Of a stretch of 64,000 bases of DNA, positions 14,972 through 23,691 are shown piece after piece. Numbering within the stretch: the first letter of the stretch is position 1; every line of letters starts with the position of its first letter. The DNA is from Acidobacteriota bacterium. GTDB lineage: Bacteria > Acidobacteriota > Vicinamibacteria > Vicinamibacterales > JAKQTR01. A program made the translations under genes and the position numbers. The notes below the pieces were generated by a model. That model made no database searches. It worked only from the letters and a program-made list of their open reading frames with translations, and had not been told where the DNA came from. Location of the stretch: assembly GCA_026393675.1 (NCBI GenBank), contig JAPKZQ010000028.1, positions 1 to 64,000 on the forward strand. The letters run 5' to 3'.

Positions 14972-16602
14972 GCGAGATGACGCACGCGGTCGCCGGGCTG
15001 AGGAACGTCGCCTCACTTTACGCCTTGCGGGACGTCCGGATGCCGCGCCCGCGGGAACTTCACGCAATGGCTGATGCGGCGAGCATGCCGGCGGTGACGG
15101 CGGCACTGTGGACTGAGTGGGGTGCCGAACTGGTGTTAATGGCTGGCGAGGATCGACGCGCCCGTGATGGGGCGTTTCGCGTCCACTACTTGTTTGCGCA
15201 TCACGAGGAGAATTGGTTCGCTCACATCACGACGCGGGTTGATGGCGCCAACCCGGTGATCGCGTCTTCCGCGATGAGTTGCTATCCCGCGTCGCGGTTC
15301 GAACGCGAGATGCGCGACCTGATGGGCATCGTGCCGCTCGATCATCCCGATCCACGGCCGCTCGCGCGCCATGGATTCTGGCCCGAGGACTACTTCCCTC
15401 TTCGCAAGGATGCTTTTGTGCCGGCGTTCGGTGATGAAGGCCGGCCGTTTCCGTTTGGCGAGGTCGAGGGCCCTGGCGTGTACGAGATTCCCGTGGGCCC
15501 TGTGCACGCGGGCATCATCGAACCCGGGCACTTCCGGTTCAGTGCCGTCGGCGAGACGATCATCGACGTCAAGCAGCGGTTGTTCTTCACGCACAAAGGC
15601 ACCGAGAAACTGTTCGAGGGGCGCACGGCAGAAGACGGCGTGGCGCTGGCGGAACGCATCTCGGGCGACACGACGATTGGTCACGCGCTGGCGTTCTGCC
15701 AGGCTGTAGAATGCGCGGCCGGCGTCGACATCCCGCCGCGTTCGGCGCACCTGCGCGCCGTTCTGCTCGAGATGGAGCGGCTGTACAACCACGTGGCCGA
15801 CTTCGGGATGATCATCAGCGACACCGGCTACGCGGTGGCGCAGTCGCAGTGCTATCGGATCAGGGAGCGACTGCTGCGGCTGAACGGACGGCTGACGGGC
15901 AATCGCCTGCTGCGCGGTGGCGTGATTGCGGGCGGCGTTGCGTGCGATGTTCTGCCCGCTGGCGCAGGCGCGGCTCTCGCGGGGCCGGCTTCGGCAGGGC
16001 GCGGGATCGCGGGCGCTGATCTTCTCCGGGACATCGGCGCGTGTGTGCGTGACTTTCTCGAGGTCGTCGACATCTGCCTCGAGAACTCCCTGGTGGCTGA
16101 TCGACTCGATCGGGCTGGCGTGCTCGATGCGACGATTGGTCGCGACCACGCCGTGCGGGGCTATGTGGCGCGCGGCTCAGGCATCGACATCGACGTGCGG
16201 CGCGATCATCCACGGCCGCCGTATGATCGGCTGGCGCTTCATGTGCCGGTCGAGACGAGCGGCGACGTGCGGGCACGCGCCATGGTTCGCATCGCCGAGG
16301 TGAAGGAGTCGGCCCGCGTGATCCGCGTGCTGCTGGAATTGCTGCCGCCGGGACCCATCTCGGTGCCGATGACCGCGCTCCCACCCTACGAGCCGGCGTT
16401 CGCGCTGGTCGAAGGCTGGCGCGGCTGCATTGTTCACTGGGTGATGGCTGACGATGGCGGAAGGCTGCATCGGGTGAAGATCGTGGACCCGTCGTTTCTC
16501 AACTGGCCCGCGCTCTCCCGCGCGCTCGTCGACAACATCGTCCCCGACTTCCCGCTCTGCAACAAATCGTTCAACCTGTCGTACTCGGGCAACGATCTGT
16601 AG
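14968..16602 (+). CDS. Hyf-like large subunit (HycE/HyfG-like) lacking all nickel ligands
   Basis: A 544-residue fusion of a NuoC-like 30-kDa domain (residues 40-150; signature FEREMRDLMGIVPLDHPDP) and a NuoD/hydrogenase large-subunit domain (from about 168; IPVGPVHAGIIEPGHFRF, FFTHKGTEKLFEG). In [NiFe] hydrogenases four cysteines bind nickel. Here the first motif, normally ERICGIC, reads ERISGDT, so the cysteines are S232 and T235. The last motif, normally DPCxSCT, reads NLSYSGN, giving S538 and G541. The protein therefore cannot carry a Ni-Fe site and is not a hydrogenase; it fits the energy-converting hydrogenase-related (Ehr) class. Length and other motifs are intact, so this is not decay. 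No maturation genes or hyp genes are nearby. Start ATG at 14968 overlaps hyfF. Confidence 0.9.
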   Translation: MSEMTHAVAGLRNVASLYALRDVRMPRPRELHAMADAASMPAVTAALWTEWGAELVLMAGEDRRARDGAFRVHYLFAHHEENWFAHITTRVDGANPVIASSAMSCYPASRFEREMRDLMGIVPLDHPDPRPLARHGFWPEDYFPLRKDAFVPAFGDEGRPFPFGEVEGPGVYEIPVGPVHAGIIEPGHFRFSAVGETIIDVKQRLFFTHKGTEKLFEGRTAEDGVALAERISGDTTIGHALAFCQAVECAAGVDIPPRSAHLRAVLLEMERLYNHVADFGMIISDTGYAVAQSQCYRIRERLLRLNGRLTGNRLLRGGVIAGGVACDVLPAGAGAALAGPASAGRGIAGADLLRDIGACVRDFLEVVDICLENSLVADRLDRAGVLDATIGRDHAVRGYVARGSGIDIDVRRDHPRPPYDRLALHVPVETSGDVRARAMVRIAEVKESARVIRVLLELLPPGPISVPMTALPPYEPAFALVEGWRGCIVHWVMADDGGRLHRVKIVDPSFLNWPALSRALVDNIVPDFPLCNKSFNLSYSGNDL

Positions 16603-16664
16603 GGAAAGGCGGCTCCGGCGGCACCTACATCAGCCGCCCGATGTTGTTGCGTGTCCTCGGGACG

Positions 16665-18884
16665 TCAGCGTGGTGCGGGTTTTGAGGTGATCGGCTCGAA
16701 GGCGTCGGGTGATGCGGATTCGCGCCGTTCGAAGGCGCGTCTCGCCTGTTCGTAGAAGGCCGGTTGCGCGGAGAATGGCGCCTCGGAGGCGGGCCGCACC
16801 GCCACCTTCCACAAACCGTCCGGGCCCAGCCGCCGCCCTTTCACGTTGTCCTTGAACAACTGGTCCAGCGCGTCGAGCACCTTCTTGCGGCAGTCAATGG
16901 TGTCGACGGGAAACGCCAGCTCGATGCGCCGGTCGAGATTGCGCGGCATCCAGTCGGCGCTCGACAGATACACCTCGTTATCGCCGCCGTTGTGGAAGTG
17001 GAAAATGCGCGTGTGTTCGAGGAAGCGCCCCACGATCGACACGACGGAGATGTGTTCGCTCAGGCGCGCGACACCCGGTCGAAGCGTGCAGATCCCACGG
17101 ACGTTCAAGTGGATGGTGACACCCGCGCCCGACGCCCGATAGAGCGCCTGGATCACGCGCTCGTCGACCAGCGAGTTCATCTTGGCGCGGATGAGCGCGG
17201 GTTGGCCGTCCTGCGCGCGGCGCGTCTCGCGCTCGATGAGCTTGAGCACCCGCTCCCGCAGTTGCGTGGGCGCCATCACCAGGTGCTGCATCCGCGGCGG
17301 ATCCGAGAATCCCGTGAGCGCGTTGAAGAACGCCGACGCGTCGACGCCAACGCTTGGGGATGACGTCATCAACCCCATGTCGACGTACAGCCTCGCCGTG
17401 CGGTGGTTGTAGTTGCCCGTGCCCAGGTGCACGTACCGCCGGATGCCCTGTGCGGTGCGCCGGACCACGAGGCAAATCTTCGCGTGCACCTTGAGGCCGC
17501 GGATGCCGTAGATGACGTGCGCGCCAGACTCCTCCAGCGCGCGAGCCCACTTGATGTTGCGCTCCTCGTCGAAGCGCGCCATCAACTCGACGACCACCGT
17601 CACCTGCTTGCCCTGATCGGCTGCCCGCTCCAGCGCGCGGATGATCGGCGAGTCGGTGCCAGGCCGATACAACGTCATCTTGATGGCGAGCACGTCCGGA
17701 TCGTCGGCCGCCTGATCGACAAGCGCGACGACCGCGTCGAACGAGTCGTACGGGTGATGCAGGAGCAGGTCGCGGGCGTCGAGCGTCTCGAAGAAGTGGC
17801 TTTCTTCGTGGGCGTCGACGAGCGGCACCGGCTTCTGCGTGGCCTCACGCAGACGCTCGAAGCCCGGGAGTTCGACCAGCGTCATCAACGCGCGCAGATC
17901 GACCGGACCTGCCACGCGGTAGATGTCCTGCGCGGCCGCATCGACCTGATCAGCCACGTCGGCGAGCAGTTCGTCGCTCACGCCATCCTCTACCTCGAGG
18001 CGCACGACGTCGTTGCGGCGCCGCTGGCGCAACTCCTCCTCCAGCGCCTCGACGTACGACCCGCCGCCTTCGTCATCGAGTTCGAGTTCCGCGTCGCGCG
18101 CGAGACGGATGGCCGCCGACTCGATCACCTGCTGGCCAGGAAACAGCACCTCGAGATGCGCGAGGATAATGGCCTCGAGCCACACGAATGTGACCGGCTC
18201 GGTGACGCCCGCGATTCGCGACTCGCCGCCGCGAGAGGCGTCGCTCCCAGGCTTGCGGCCGCCGCCATGCACCCTGACCAGCCGCGGCAGTCGCGACGGC
18301 ACCTGCACGATGGCGAGACGCGGGGCCTTCTCGTCTTCGCCCGGCGCCAGTCGCAGCGCCAGGTTCAGGCTGAGCCCCGACAGCATCGGGAAGGGCCGCG
18401 ACGCGTCGATCGCCAACGGCGTGAGGACGGGCAGCACCTCTTCCCTGAAGTACGCCGTCACCGCGGCGCGCTGCGACTGGTCGAGGTCGTCCAGCCGGGC
18501 GACGTGAATGCCCTCTTTCGCCAGCGCCGGCAGCAACTCGGAGACCACGAGCGTGTAGAGCCGCGCCACGAGCTGATGCGCGCGGGCCGACACCTCGGCC
18601 AACTGGCGGGATGGCGTGAGCCCCGACGGGTCGGGTTCGGCGTCGCCGTCGCGCACCGAATGGCGGAGGCCGGCCACCCGCACCATCACGAACTCGTCGA
18701 GGTTCGACGCCGTGATGGTGGCGAACTTCACCCGTTCGAGGAGCGGGGTTGTCGGGTCGGCGGCTTCTTCGAGGACGCGCTCGTTGAAGGCGAGCCACGA
18801 CAGTTCGCGATTGAAGAACTGCCCCGGCTGGCGCTCGACCTTCGCGCGCGCCTTCGACGCTTTGCCCGCCCGTTTTGCGCTCAC
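16665..18884 (-). CDS. ppk1: Polyphosphate kinase 1
   Basis: A 739-residue PPK1, which reversibly transfers the gamma-phosphate of ATP to inorganic polyphosphate. The N-domain begins FFNRELSWLAFNERVLEEA (about residue 23). The head domain, the two phospholipase D-like catalytic domains and the tail follow. The autophosphorylated histidine is H467 in RGLKVHAKICLVV, with the second conserved histidine H624 in RFLEHTRIFHFHNGG. HLGTGNYNHRTARLY and SSADWMPRNLDRRIE are further family signatures. The start is GTG, sharing GTGA with the ppx stop, so synthesis of the two opposing enzymes is coupled. Length is about 50 residues longer than the E. coli enzyme, mostly in the tail. Confidence 0.97.
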   Translation of the reverse strand: MSAKRAGKASKARAKVERQPGQFFNRELSWLAFNERVLEEAADPTTPLLERVKFATITASNLDEFVMVRVAGLRHSVRDGDAEPDPSGLTPSRQLAEVSARAHQLVARLYTLVVSELLPALAKEGIHVARLDDLDQSQRAAVTAYFREEVLPVLTPLAIDASRPFPMLSGLSLNLALRLAPGEDEKAPRLAIVQVPSRLPRLVRVHGGGRKPGSDASRGGESRIAGVTEPVTFVWLEAIILAHLEVLFPGQQVIESAAIRLARDAELELDDEGGGSYVEALEEELRQRRRNDVVRLEVEDGVSDELLADVADQVDAAAQDIYRVAGPVDLRALMTLVELPGFERLREATQKPVPLVDAHEESHFFETLDARDLLLHHPYDSFDAVVALVDQAADDPDVLAIKMTLYRPGTDSPIIRALERAADQGKQVTVVVELMARFDEERNIKWARALEESGAHVIYGIRGLKVHAKICLVVRRTAQGIRRYVHLGTGNYNHRTARLYVDMGLMTSSPSVGVDASAFFNALTGFSDPPRMQHLVMAPTQLRERVLKLIERETRRAQDGQPALIRAKMNSLVDERVIQALYRASGAGVTIHLNVRGICTLRPGVARLSEHISVVSIVGRFLEHTRIFHFHNGGDNEVYLSSADWMPRNLDRRIELAFPVDTIDCRKKVLDALDQLFKDNVKGRRLGPDGLWKVAVRPASEAPFSAQPAFYEQARRAFERRESASPDAFEPITSKPAPR

Positions 18885-20437
18885 GTCTGCACCCCGGCGC
18901 CCCGCACCAGCAGGCGCTTGCCGAACACATCCAGAAACAGGTCCGCCCGGGCCTCGGCGGCCATCCGCTCGAGCGACAGATCGCCGGTGCCATCGACGTC
19001 GAGCACCCAGCCGTTCTCCTCGGGCCGGACGGTGAGGTTCTGGATTTTCTGCGCGTGCTCGGCATCAAGCGCATTGGCCACGCGGAGGATCGCCGCCAGT
19101 TTGTTGACGCGCACGCGGTCCTGGCGATCGAGCGCGATGTACGGCAGGTGCGATCGTTGCGGCAGCGCGCGGCGATGGTACCTGGCCACGTTGGCAATCA
19201 CGTCTTTGTCGTCGGAGGTCAGGCCGAAGATCTCCGAGGCCGAAATCAAGTATTGCGCGTGCCTGTGGTGCGCGCGCAGACCCACGAACAGGCCGATGTC
19301 GTGCAGGAGCGCGGTCGCTTCGAGCAACAACCGATCGCGGCGCGACAAGCCGTGCTCTTCCTGGAATTCGTCGAACAGCCGCGTCGCCAGCCAGGCGACC
19401 GCGTGGGCGTGCTTGGCATCGTAGCGATACTTCTCGCCGAGTGCCTCGGCGCTGGCCACCACTTGGGTGCCGAAATCCGTCAGGTTGGCGTCGACATCGG
19501 CCCCGACCAGATCCGCGAGCAGTCCCGCGCGCAACGACACATCCGGCACAACGACCGTGGCGGCGGCCGTCTCGACCAGCAGCGCGCGGTACACGAGCAG
19601 CGCCGGCACGAGCGTTTCGGCATCCACCGGCGATAGCCCGTAGCGAGCAACCAGTTCGTCCTCGTCCAGCTTCTCGATACGTGAGCAGAACTCCAGGAAC
19701 GCGTCGCGCGGGACCTCGCGCACGCGACCCTCTGGCGCATCGACGAGTTCCTGCGCGACAAACCGCACATCCTGACCGAGCGCGATCACGTACTCCGCCG
19801 ATCGCAGCGGCATCTCGTTGCAGATGTCGGCGACGATGTTGGTGATGTGGCGGCTCATGACGCGAACGCCGCGCTCGTGTGGGCGCTGCGCGGCGGCGAG
19901 GCCCTGCCGCATGCGGACGGACCCCAGCGCATAGACGCCCGAGTACTTCGGCCGGGCGCCCTCGAGCAGCGTCAGGTCGGCCGATCCGCCGCCCACCTCG
20001 ACCAGCAGCGTGTGCGGCGCGTCGAGGGCAGGATGACCCTTCAGGCGATCGCGAACGGCCAGGTAGGTGAGACGGCTCTCTTCCGAACCGTCGATGATTT
20101 CGACGAGCAGGCCTGTCCGAAGCTGCACGCGGTCGAGAAAAGTGTCTGAATTGGTCGCCTCGCGGACGGCGCTCGTCGCCACGGCCCGGTACCGCGCGAC
20201 GCCATAGACATCCATCAGCCGTCGGAAGCCCGCGAGCGCCTTGAGCGCGGCTTCCATCGACTGCGCGCCAATCCGGCCACTCGAGAAGGTGTCTTTGCCG
20301 AGTAGGACGCCGCGAGACGCCTCTTCGATGAGAAACGGGCGTTCGCCGGGCCTGATCTCGGCGACAACCAGTCGCACGGCGCTGGCGCCGATATCGATGA
20401 CCGCGACGGCTTCGGGTTTCGGGTCGGATTCGCTCAT
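18881..20437 (-). CDS. ppx: Exopolyphosphatase / Ppx-GppA phosphatase with HD domain
   Basis: A 518-residue protein with the actin-fold Ppx/GppA domain in the first 310 residues: AVIDIGASAVRLVVAEI (first phosphate loop), YRAVATSAVREATN and VEVGGGSADLTLLEG (second phosphate loop). A C-terminal HD-type domain contains LLHDIGLFVG with H379-D380. It hydrolyses terminal phosphate from polyphosphate, or pppGpp in GppA-type members; the sequence does not decide between them. The gene is first in a two-gene operon with ppk1, four-base overlap. The pairing suggests local control of polyphosphate levels. Start ATG at 20437. Confidence 0.92.
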   Translation of the reverse strand: MSESDPKPEAVAVIDIGASAVRLVVAEIRPGERPFLIEEASRGVLLGKDTFSSGRIGAQSMEAALKALAGFRRLMDVYGVARYRAVATSAVREATNSDTFLDRVQLRTGLLVEIIDGSEESRLTYLAVRDRLKGHPALDAPHTLLVEVGGGSADLTLLEGARPKYSGVYALGSVRMRQGLAAAQRPHERGVRVMSRHITNIVADICNEMPLRSAEYVIALGQDVRFVAQELVDAPEGRVREVPRDAFLEFCSRIEKLDEDELVARYGLSPVDAETLVPALLVYRALLVETAAATVVVPDVSLRAGLLADLVGADVDANLTDFGTQVVASAEALGEKYRYDAKHAHAVAWLATRLFDEFQEEHGLSRRDRLLLEATALLHDIGLFVGLRAHHRHAQYLISASEIFGLTSDDKDVIANVARYHRRALPQRSHLPYIALDRQDRVRVNKLAAILRVANALDAEHAQKIQNLTVRPEENGWVLDVDGTGDLSLERMAAEARADLFLDVFGKRLLVRGAGVQT

Positions 20438-20559
20438 GCAGTGGACGGAGCGCGGCGGCGATAACGACCGGTCTCATCACCCGTTCTCGGGGCGTGATCT
20501 GGCCGCCGCACGCAGGTGATGAAACCGTCACCAGTACCCGTCATCCTATCCAGCATACA

Positions 20560-20589
20560 CCGCCCGACCCGTGAGCGTCTGCCGGGCGG
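20560..20589 (-). terminator. Hairpin after the first PD40 gene, possible terminator
   Basis: CCGCCCG (20560-20566) and CGGGCGG (20583-20589) can pair around a 16-base loop about 40 bases past the PD40 stop. No T-run follows, so this is weak as an intrinsic terminator. Confidence 0.25.
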
Positions 20590-20627
20590 GGCGGTGGGAG
20601 GGGTGCTGGGCTGGGCGGTGAGGCCTT

Positions 20628-22844
20628 CTATTTCTTCACCGGGGCGGCCTTTCCCTGCTTGGGTGGGAGGAAGTTCTCCATCACCCAGACGCTGATGTCC
20701 TTTTCGCGCCATCGCACCGCGTAGGCGATCTCGCGACCGTTCGGGGACAGCGCGACTTGCACGACCGTCTCGTCCGGCGGGGCAAGCGTCTTCACGGCGC
20801 CGGTGGCCATGTCGAAGAGCCAGCACTCGGCCGGTACGGGCAACTCTCGCCCGTACCGCCAGCCCCAATCAACGAATACCAGCGAGCGGCCGTCGGCTGA
20901 CCAATCGAGACCCCACGCGCCGTTGCCTTCGGGGTCGAACTCGTGGATGGTCTTCGCATCGCCACCCGCCGCCGGCAGGATCACCAGGGTCCGCTTCGGC
21001 GGTACGGCTTCCCTCAAGCCGAACGCCAGCCATTTCCCGTCGCGCGACACGGCGAATCGGCCGCCCAAGTCAGCGGGCTTGCCGCTGCGGAAGAGCTCGC
21101 GCTCGGCATGCTCGGCGATTCGATGCTCGACGATAGACAGCGGCCCCAGTTGGCCGTTCCCGTCACGGTACCTGATTGCCTGGTACACGATGCCGGCGTC
21201 CGGCGACCATCCGACAAGCGACGCGTCGGTCTTCGACGGGTCCCGCTTCGGCAACGCATCCGAGCCCGCCGCCAGGATCGCGTCGGCCGCTCCGGTGTCC
21301 GCGCTCACGCGGTACAGACCGGACCGCGTCCCGTCCGCGTCGAAGCCCTTCAGCAAGACGAAATGGCCGTCCGCACTCCAGGTGAAAGGGCCCTCGAAAA
21401 TGAAGGGTAACGAGAAGGACTTCGTCAGGCCGGTGTCCACCGACCAGATGGACAGGACTACCGTCAGAAGCGGTTGTTCAGCGGCCGCATTGGCCAGATA
21501 GACGAGCCGCCGCCCATCCGGCGACCAGGACGGAAACAGATTCTGGAGGAATGTCGGCAGGCTGATCTTGGACGGCTTGCCGACGAGGGTGAAATCGGGG
21601 CGGATCTCCGCTCGATAGATTTCGCCCATCATGCGCGGGACAATCGAATAGAAGAGTGCGCCGCTGGCCGTCATCCCGAGGCTGGCAAATTCCGGCACCT
21701 GCCGGATCCGCAAGGGATCGCCCACGGTCTGTCCGTCCGCGACGCGGACCGCCAGGATGTCACCGGCCTGGGTCGCGAAGACGATGTGCTCGCCGTCGGG
21801 CGTCCATCCCACCGGCCGAACGTTCTTGTAGGATGTCGGCAGCAACGGCTTCCCGGCGCCGCCCTTGGACGGAATCACGATGGTGGTGTCTGAACCGTTC
21901 GAGTTGCTGGGACTGCTTCTGTACACGACATACGCGCCGTTGGGCGACACGAATGCGTCGTAGTCGAGTTTCGAGTCGCCGGCCGGCACGAGCGGGCGCT
22001 CGGCCCCGTCCGAAACCGAGATCCAGGCGAGCCGCGACGTGACCTTCGCGCCGACCGTGTTCAAGGCAGCAAGGATGGACCGGCCGTCAGGTGACCAACC
22101 CAGCACCTTCTCAACCCTTGTCCCGGCATCCGCATACACCGCCCTGATCGTCCCATCCCGGAGGTCAGCGACCCGAAGCTCAATCGAGAACTTGGACTGC
22201 GGCCCGACCTTGGCTTCCTTGGTCGACCACCAGCAGAACGCCACGAAGCGGCCGTCCCGAGACCACCTCGAAGACTCGCTCCACTCCGCCCACGATCGGT
22301 CCTTCGGGATGCTGGTCAGACGCCGGGTCGTACCGGCGGCCAGTTCGCGGATGACGAGATCGCCGGTGACCTTGTCCTCTCCAGACAGGAAACGACCGTC
22401 TGGCGAGACGGCTTCCCAGAACCCATTCTGGCTGTCGGGCCACACCTGCCTGACGACAGGCCCGGTGCTGGCCGTCGTCGTCTCGACTCCGCCAAGTCGC
22501 GCCAACCTGGCTTTGGCTTGGCTGACCAGGTCGGCCTGGTCGGCAAAGTCGCGCACCACCGTTTCGTACGCCTTGCGCGCCTCACCGAGACCCAGGCGCT
22601 CGTAGCAGGCGCCAATGCGGAACTGCGCACGGGCTTTCTGCTCGCGCGTGGCGTCGGCCGCCGCCAGCACCTTCTTGTAGCTGGCGATCGCGTCCTCGAT
22701 GCGGCCTTCGTTCTGCTCCTGGTGCAGCGCCTGGCCCATCAGCACATCGGCGGACACGGGTTTCTGCTGGGCGGCGAGCCCATACGCGCCGCACGCCACC
22801 ATCACCACCACCACGCCGAGCAGCCATGCAGAGATGATCTTCAT
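20628..22844 (-). CDS. Secreted TPR plus PD40 beta-propeller protein (cassette 1)
   Basis: A 738-residue exported protein. A signal peptide (residues 1-25, ending YGLAAQQ) is followed by a TPR-like segment at about 30-115 (ALHQEQNEGRIEDAIASYKK, RAQFRIGACYERLG). A long TolB/WD40-like PD40 beta-propeller follows, with repeats such as WSPDGRRLVYLAN and WSADGRSLVFVDW. The tail ENFLPPKQGKAAPVKK is nearly the same as in the paralogue at 25953-28160. An AGGAGG ribosome binding site seven bases before ATG 22844 fixes the start. It is third in a kinase-regulator-propeller cassette, 157 bases after the regulator gene. It probably acts in the periplasm as a partner or output of the two-component system; no enzymatic motif is visible. 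Confidence 0.85.
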   Translation of the reverse strand: MKIISAWLLGVVVVMVACGAYGLAAQQKPVSADVLMGQALHQEQNEGRIEDAIASYKKVLAAADATREQKARAQFRIGACYERLGLGEARKAYETVVRDFADQADLVSQAKARLARLGGVETTTASTGPVVRQVWPDSQNGFWEAVSPDGRFLSGEDKVTGDLVIRELAAGTTRRLTSIPKDRSWAEWSESSRWSRDGRFVAFCWWSTKEAKVGPQSKFSIELRVADLRDGTIRAVYADAGTRVEKVLGWSPDGRSILAALNTVGAKVTSRLAWISVSDGAERPLVPAGDSKLDYDAFVSPNGAYVVYRSSPSNSNGSDTTIVIPSKGGAGKPLLPTSYKNVRPVGWTPDGEHIVFATQAGDILAVRVADGQTVGDPLRIRQVPEFASLGMTASGALFYSIVPRMMGEIYRAEIRPDFTLVGKPSKISLPTFLQNLFPSWSPDGRRLVYLANAAAEQPLLTVVLSIWSVDTGLTKSFSLPFIFEGPFTWSADGHFVLLKGFDADGTRSGLYRVSADTGAADAILAAGSDALPKRDPSKTDASLVGWSPDAGIVYQAIRYRDGNGQLGPLSIVEHRIAEHAERELFRSGKPADLGGRFAVSRDGKWLAFGLREAVPPKRTLVILPAAGGDAKTIHEFDPEGNGAWGLDWSADGRSLVFVDWGWRYGRELPVPAECWLFDMATGAVKTLAPPDETVVQVALSPNGREIAYAVRWREKDISVWVMENFLPPKQGKAAPVKK

Positions 22845-23001
22845 CGCGAACCCTCCTCACAGGTCGCACACAGGCTACGCCGTTCGGCGGCGCGCTGCGT
22901 CACGATCCGGTCACGTTCGCGATCCCGCTCGGACAAGATTGCCCGCGCGGCGTGACGGGCGGCGGCGTAGCAGGGAGCGACACGGCAGGGCGCGGCACGC
23001 A

Positions 23002-23691
23002 TCAGTCACCCAGCCTGTACCCCACACCGCGCACGCCCACGACAATGACGGGCCTTGCGGGGTTGGGCTCGATCTTCGCGCGCAGCTTGTTGACGTGCGT
23101 GTAGACGACGCGATCGGTGAGTGCGATGCCTTTGCCCCAGACTTGGTCGATGAGCTGGTCGACCGACAGCACGCTCCCGCCGCTTTTCACGAGCGCGGCC
23201 AGCAGCCGGTACTCCGTGGGCGTGAGCGCCACCACTTGCCCGGCCCGCCGGGTCTCGTAGCGGTTGAAGTCGACGACCAGGTCGCCACGCTCGAAGGTGG
23301 CTGGCCCCGGCGCGGCGTCGGCCACGCGGCGCAGGACGGCCCGCACGCGCGCCATCAACTCGCGCGAGCCGAATGGCTTGGTCACGTAATCGTCGGCGCC
23401 CAGCTCCAGCCCGAGCACCTTGTCGGCTTCCTGCGCCCGCGCGGTCAGGACGATGATGGGTGTCTTCACGCCCGAGGCGCGCAGCGCGCGGCACACGGCG
23501 AAGCCGTCTTTCTTCGGCAGCATCAGATCGAGCAGGATGAGGTCGTAGCTGCCGGTGCGCGCGGTGCGCTCGCCCTCGAGGCCGTCTGCCACCACGTCCA
23601 CCTGGTACCCTTCGGCTTCCAGGTCGTCGCGCAGCCCGACCGCGATCGCGTATTCGTCTTCCACCACGAGGATGCGGGTCGTCTCGCCCAT
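23002..23691 (-). CDS. OmpR-family response regulator (cassette 1)
   Basis: A 229-residue two-domain response regulator. The receiver domain has the acidic pocket in VVEDE (E11-D12), the phosphoacceptor D55 in DLILLDLMLP, the switch threonine in VLTARAQ and K105 in DYVTKPFG. The C-terminal winged helix (about 130-229) shows TPTEYRLLAAL and the recognition helix ALTDRVVYTHVNKLRAKI, then VRGVGYRLGD. The frame is open upstream to 23964, but the ATG at 23691 overlaps the kinase stop (TGATG) and is where homology starts. It is phosphorylated by the kinase encoded directly upstream and should regulate DNA targets, possibly its own cassette. Confidence 0.95.
   Translation of the reverse strand: MGETTRILVVEDEYAIAVGLRDDLEAEGYQVDVVADGLEGERTARTGSYDLILLDLMLPKKDGFAVCRALRASGVKTPIIVLTARAQEADKVLGLELGADDYVTKPFGSRELMARVRAVLRRVADAAPGPATFERGDLVVDFNRYETRRAGQVVALTPTEYRLLAALVKSGGSVLSVDQLIDQVWGKGIALTDRVVYTHVNKLRAKIEPNPARPVIVVGVRGVGYRLGD

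Noticed and set aside
9128-16602. Annotation as a hydrogen-producing group 4 [NiFe] hydrogenase or formate hydrogenlyase
   Set aside because: All four nickel-binding cysteines are replaced, and neither hyp maturation genes nor a formate dehydrogenase are present in the window.
17403-19424. 673-codon plus-strand frame opposite ppk1 and ppx
   Set aside because: Shadow of two well-defined enzymes; no start signal or family features.
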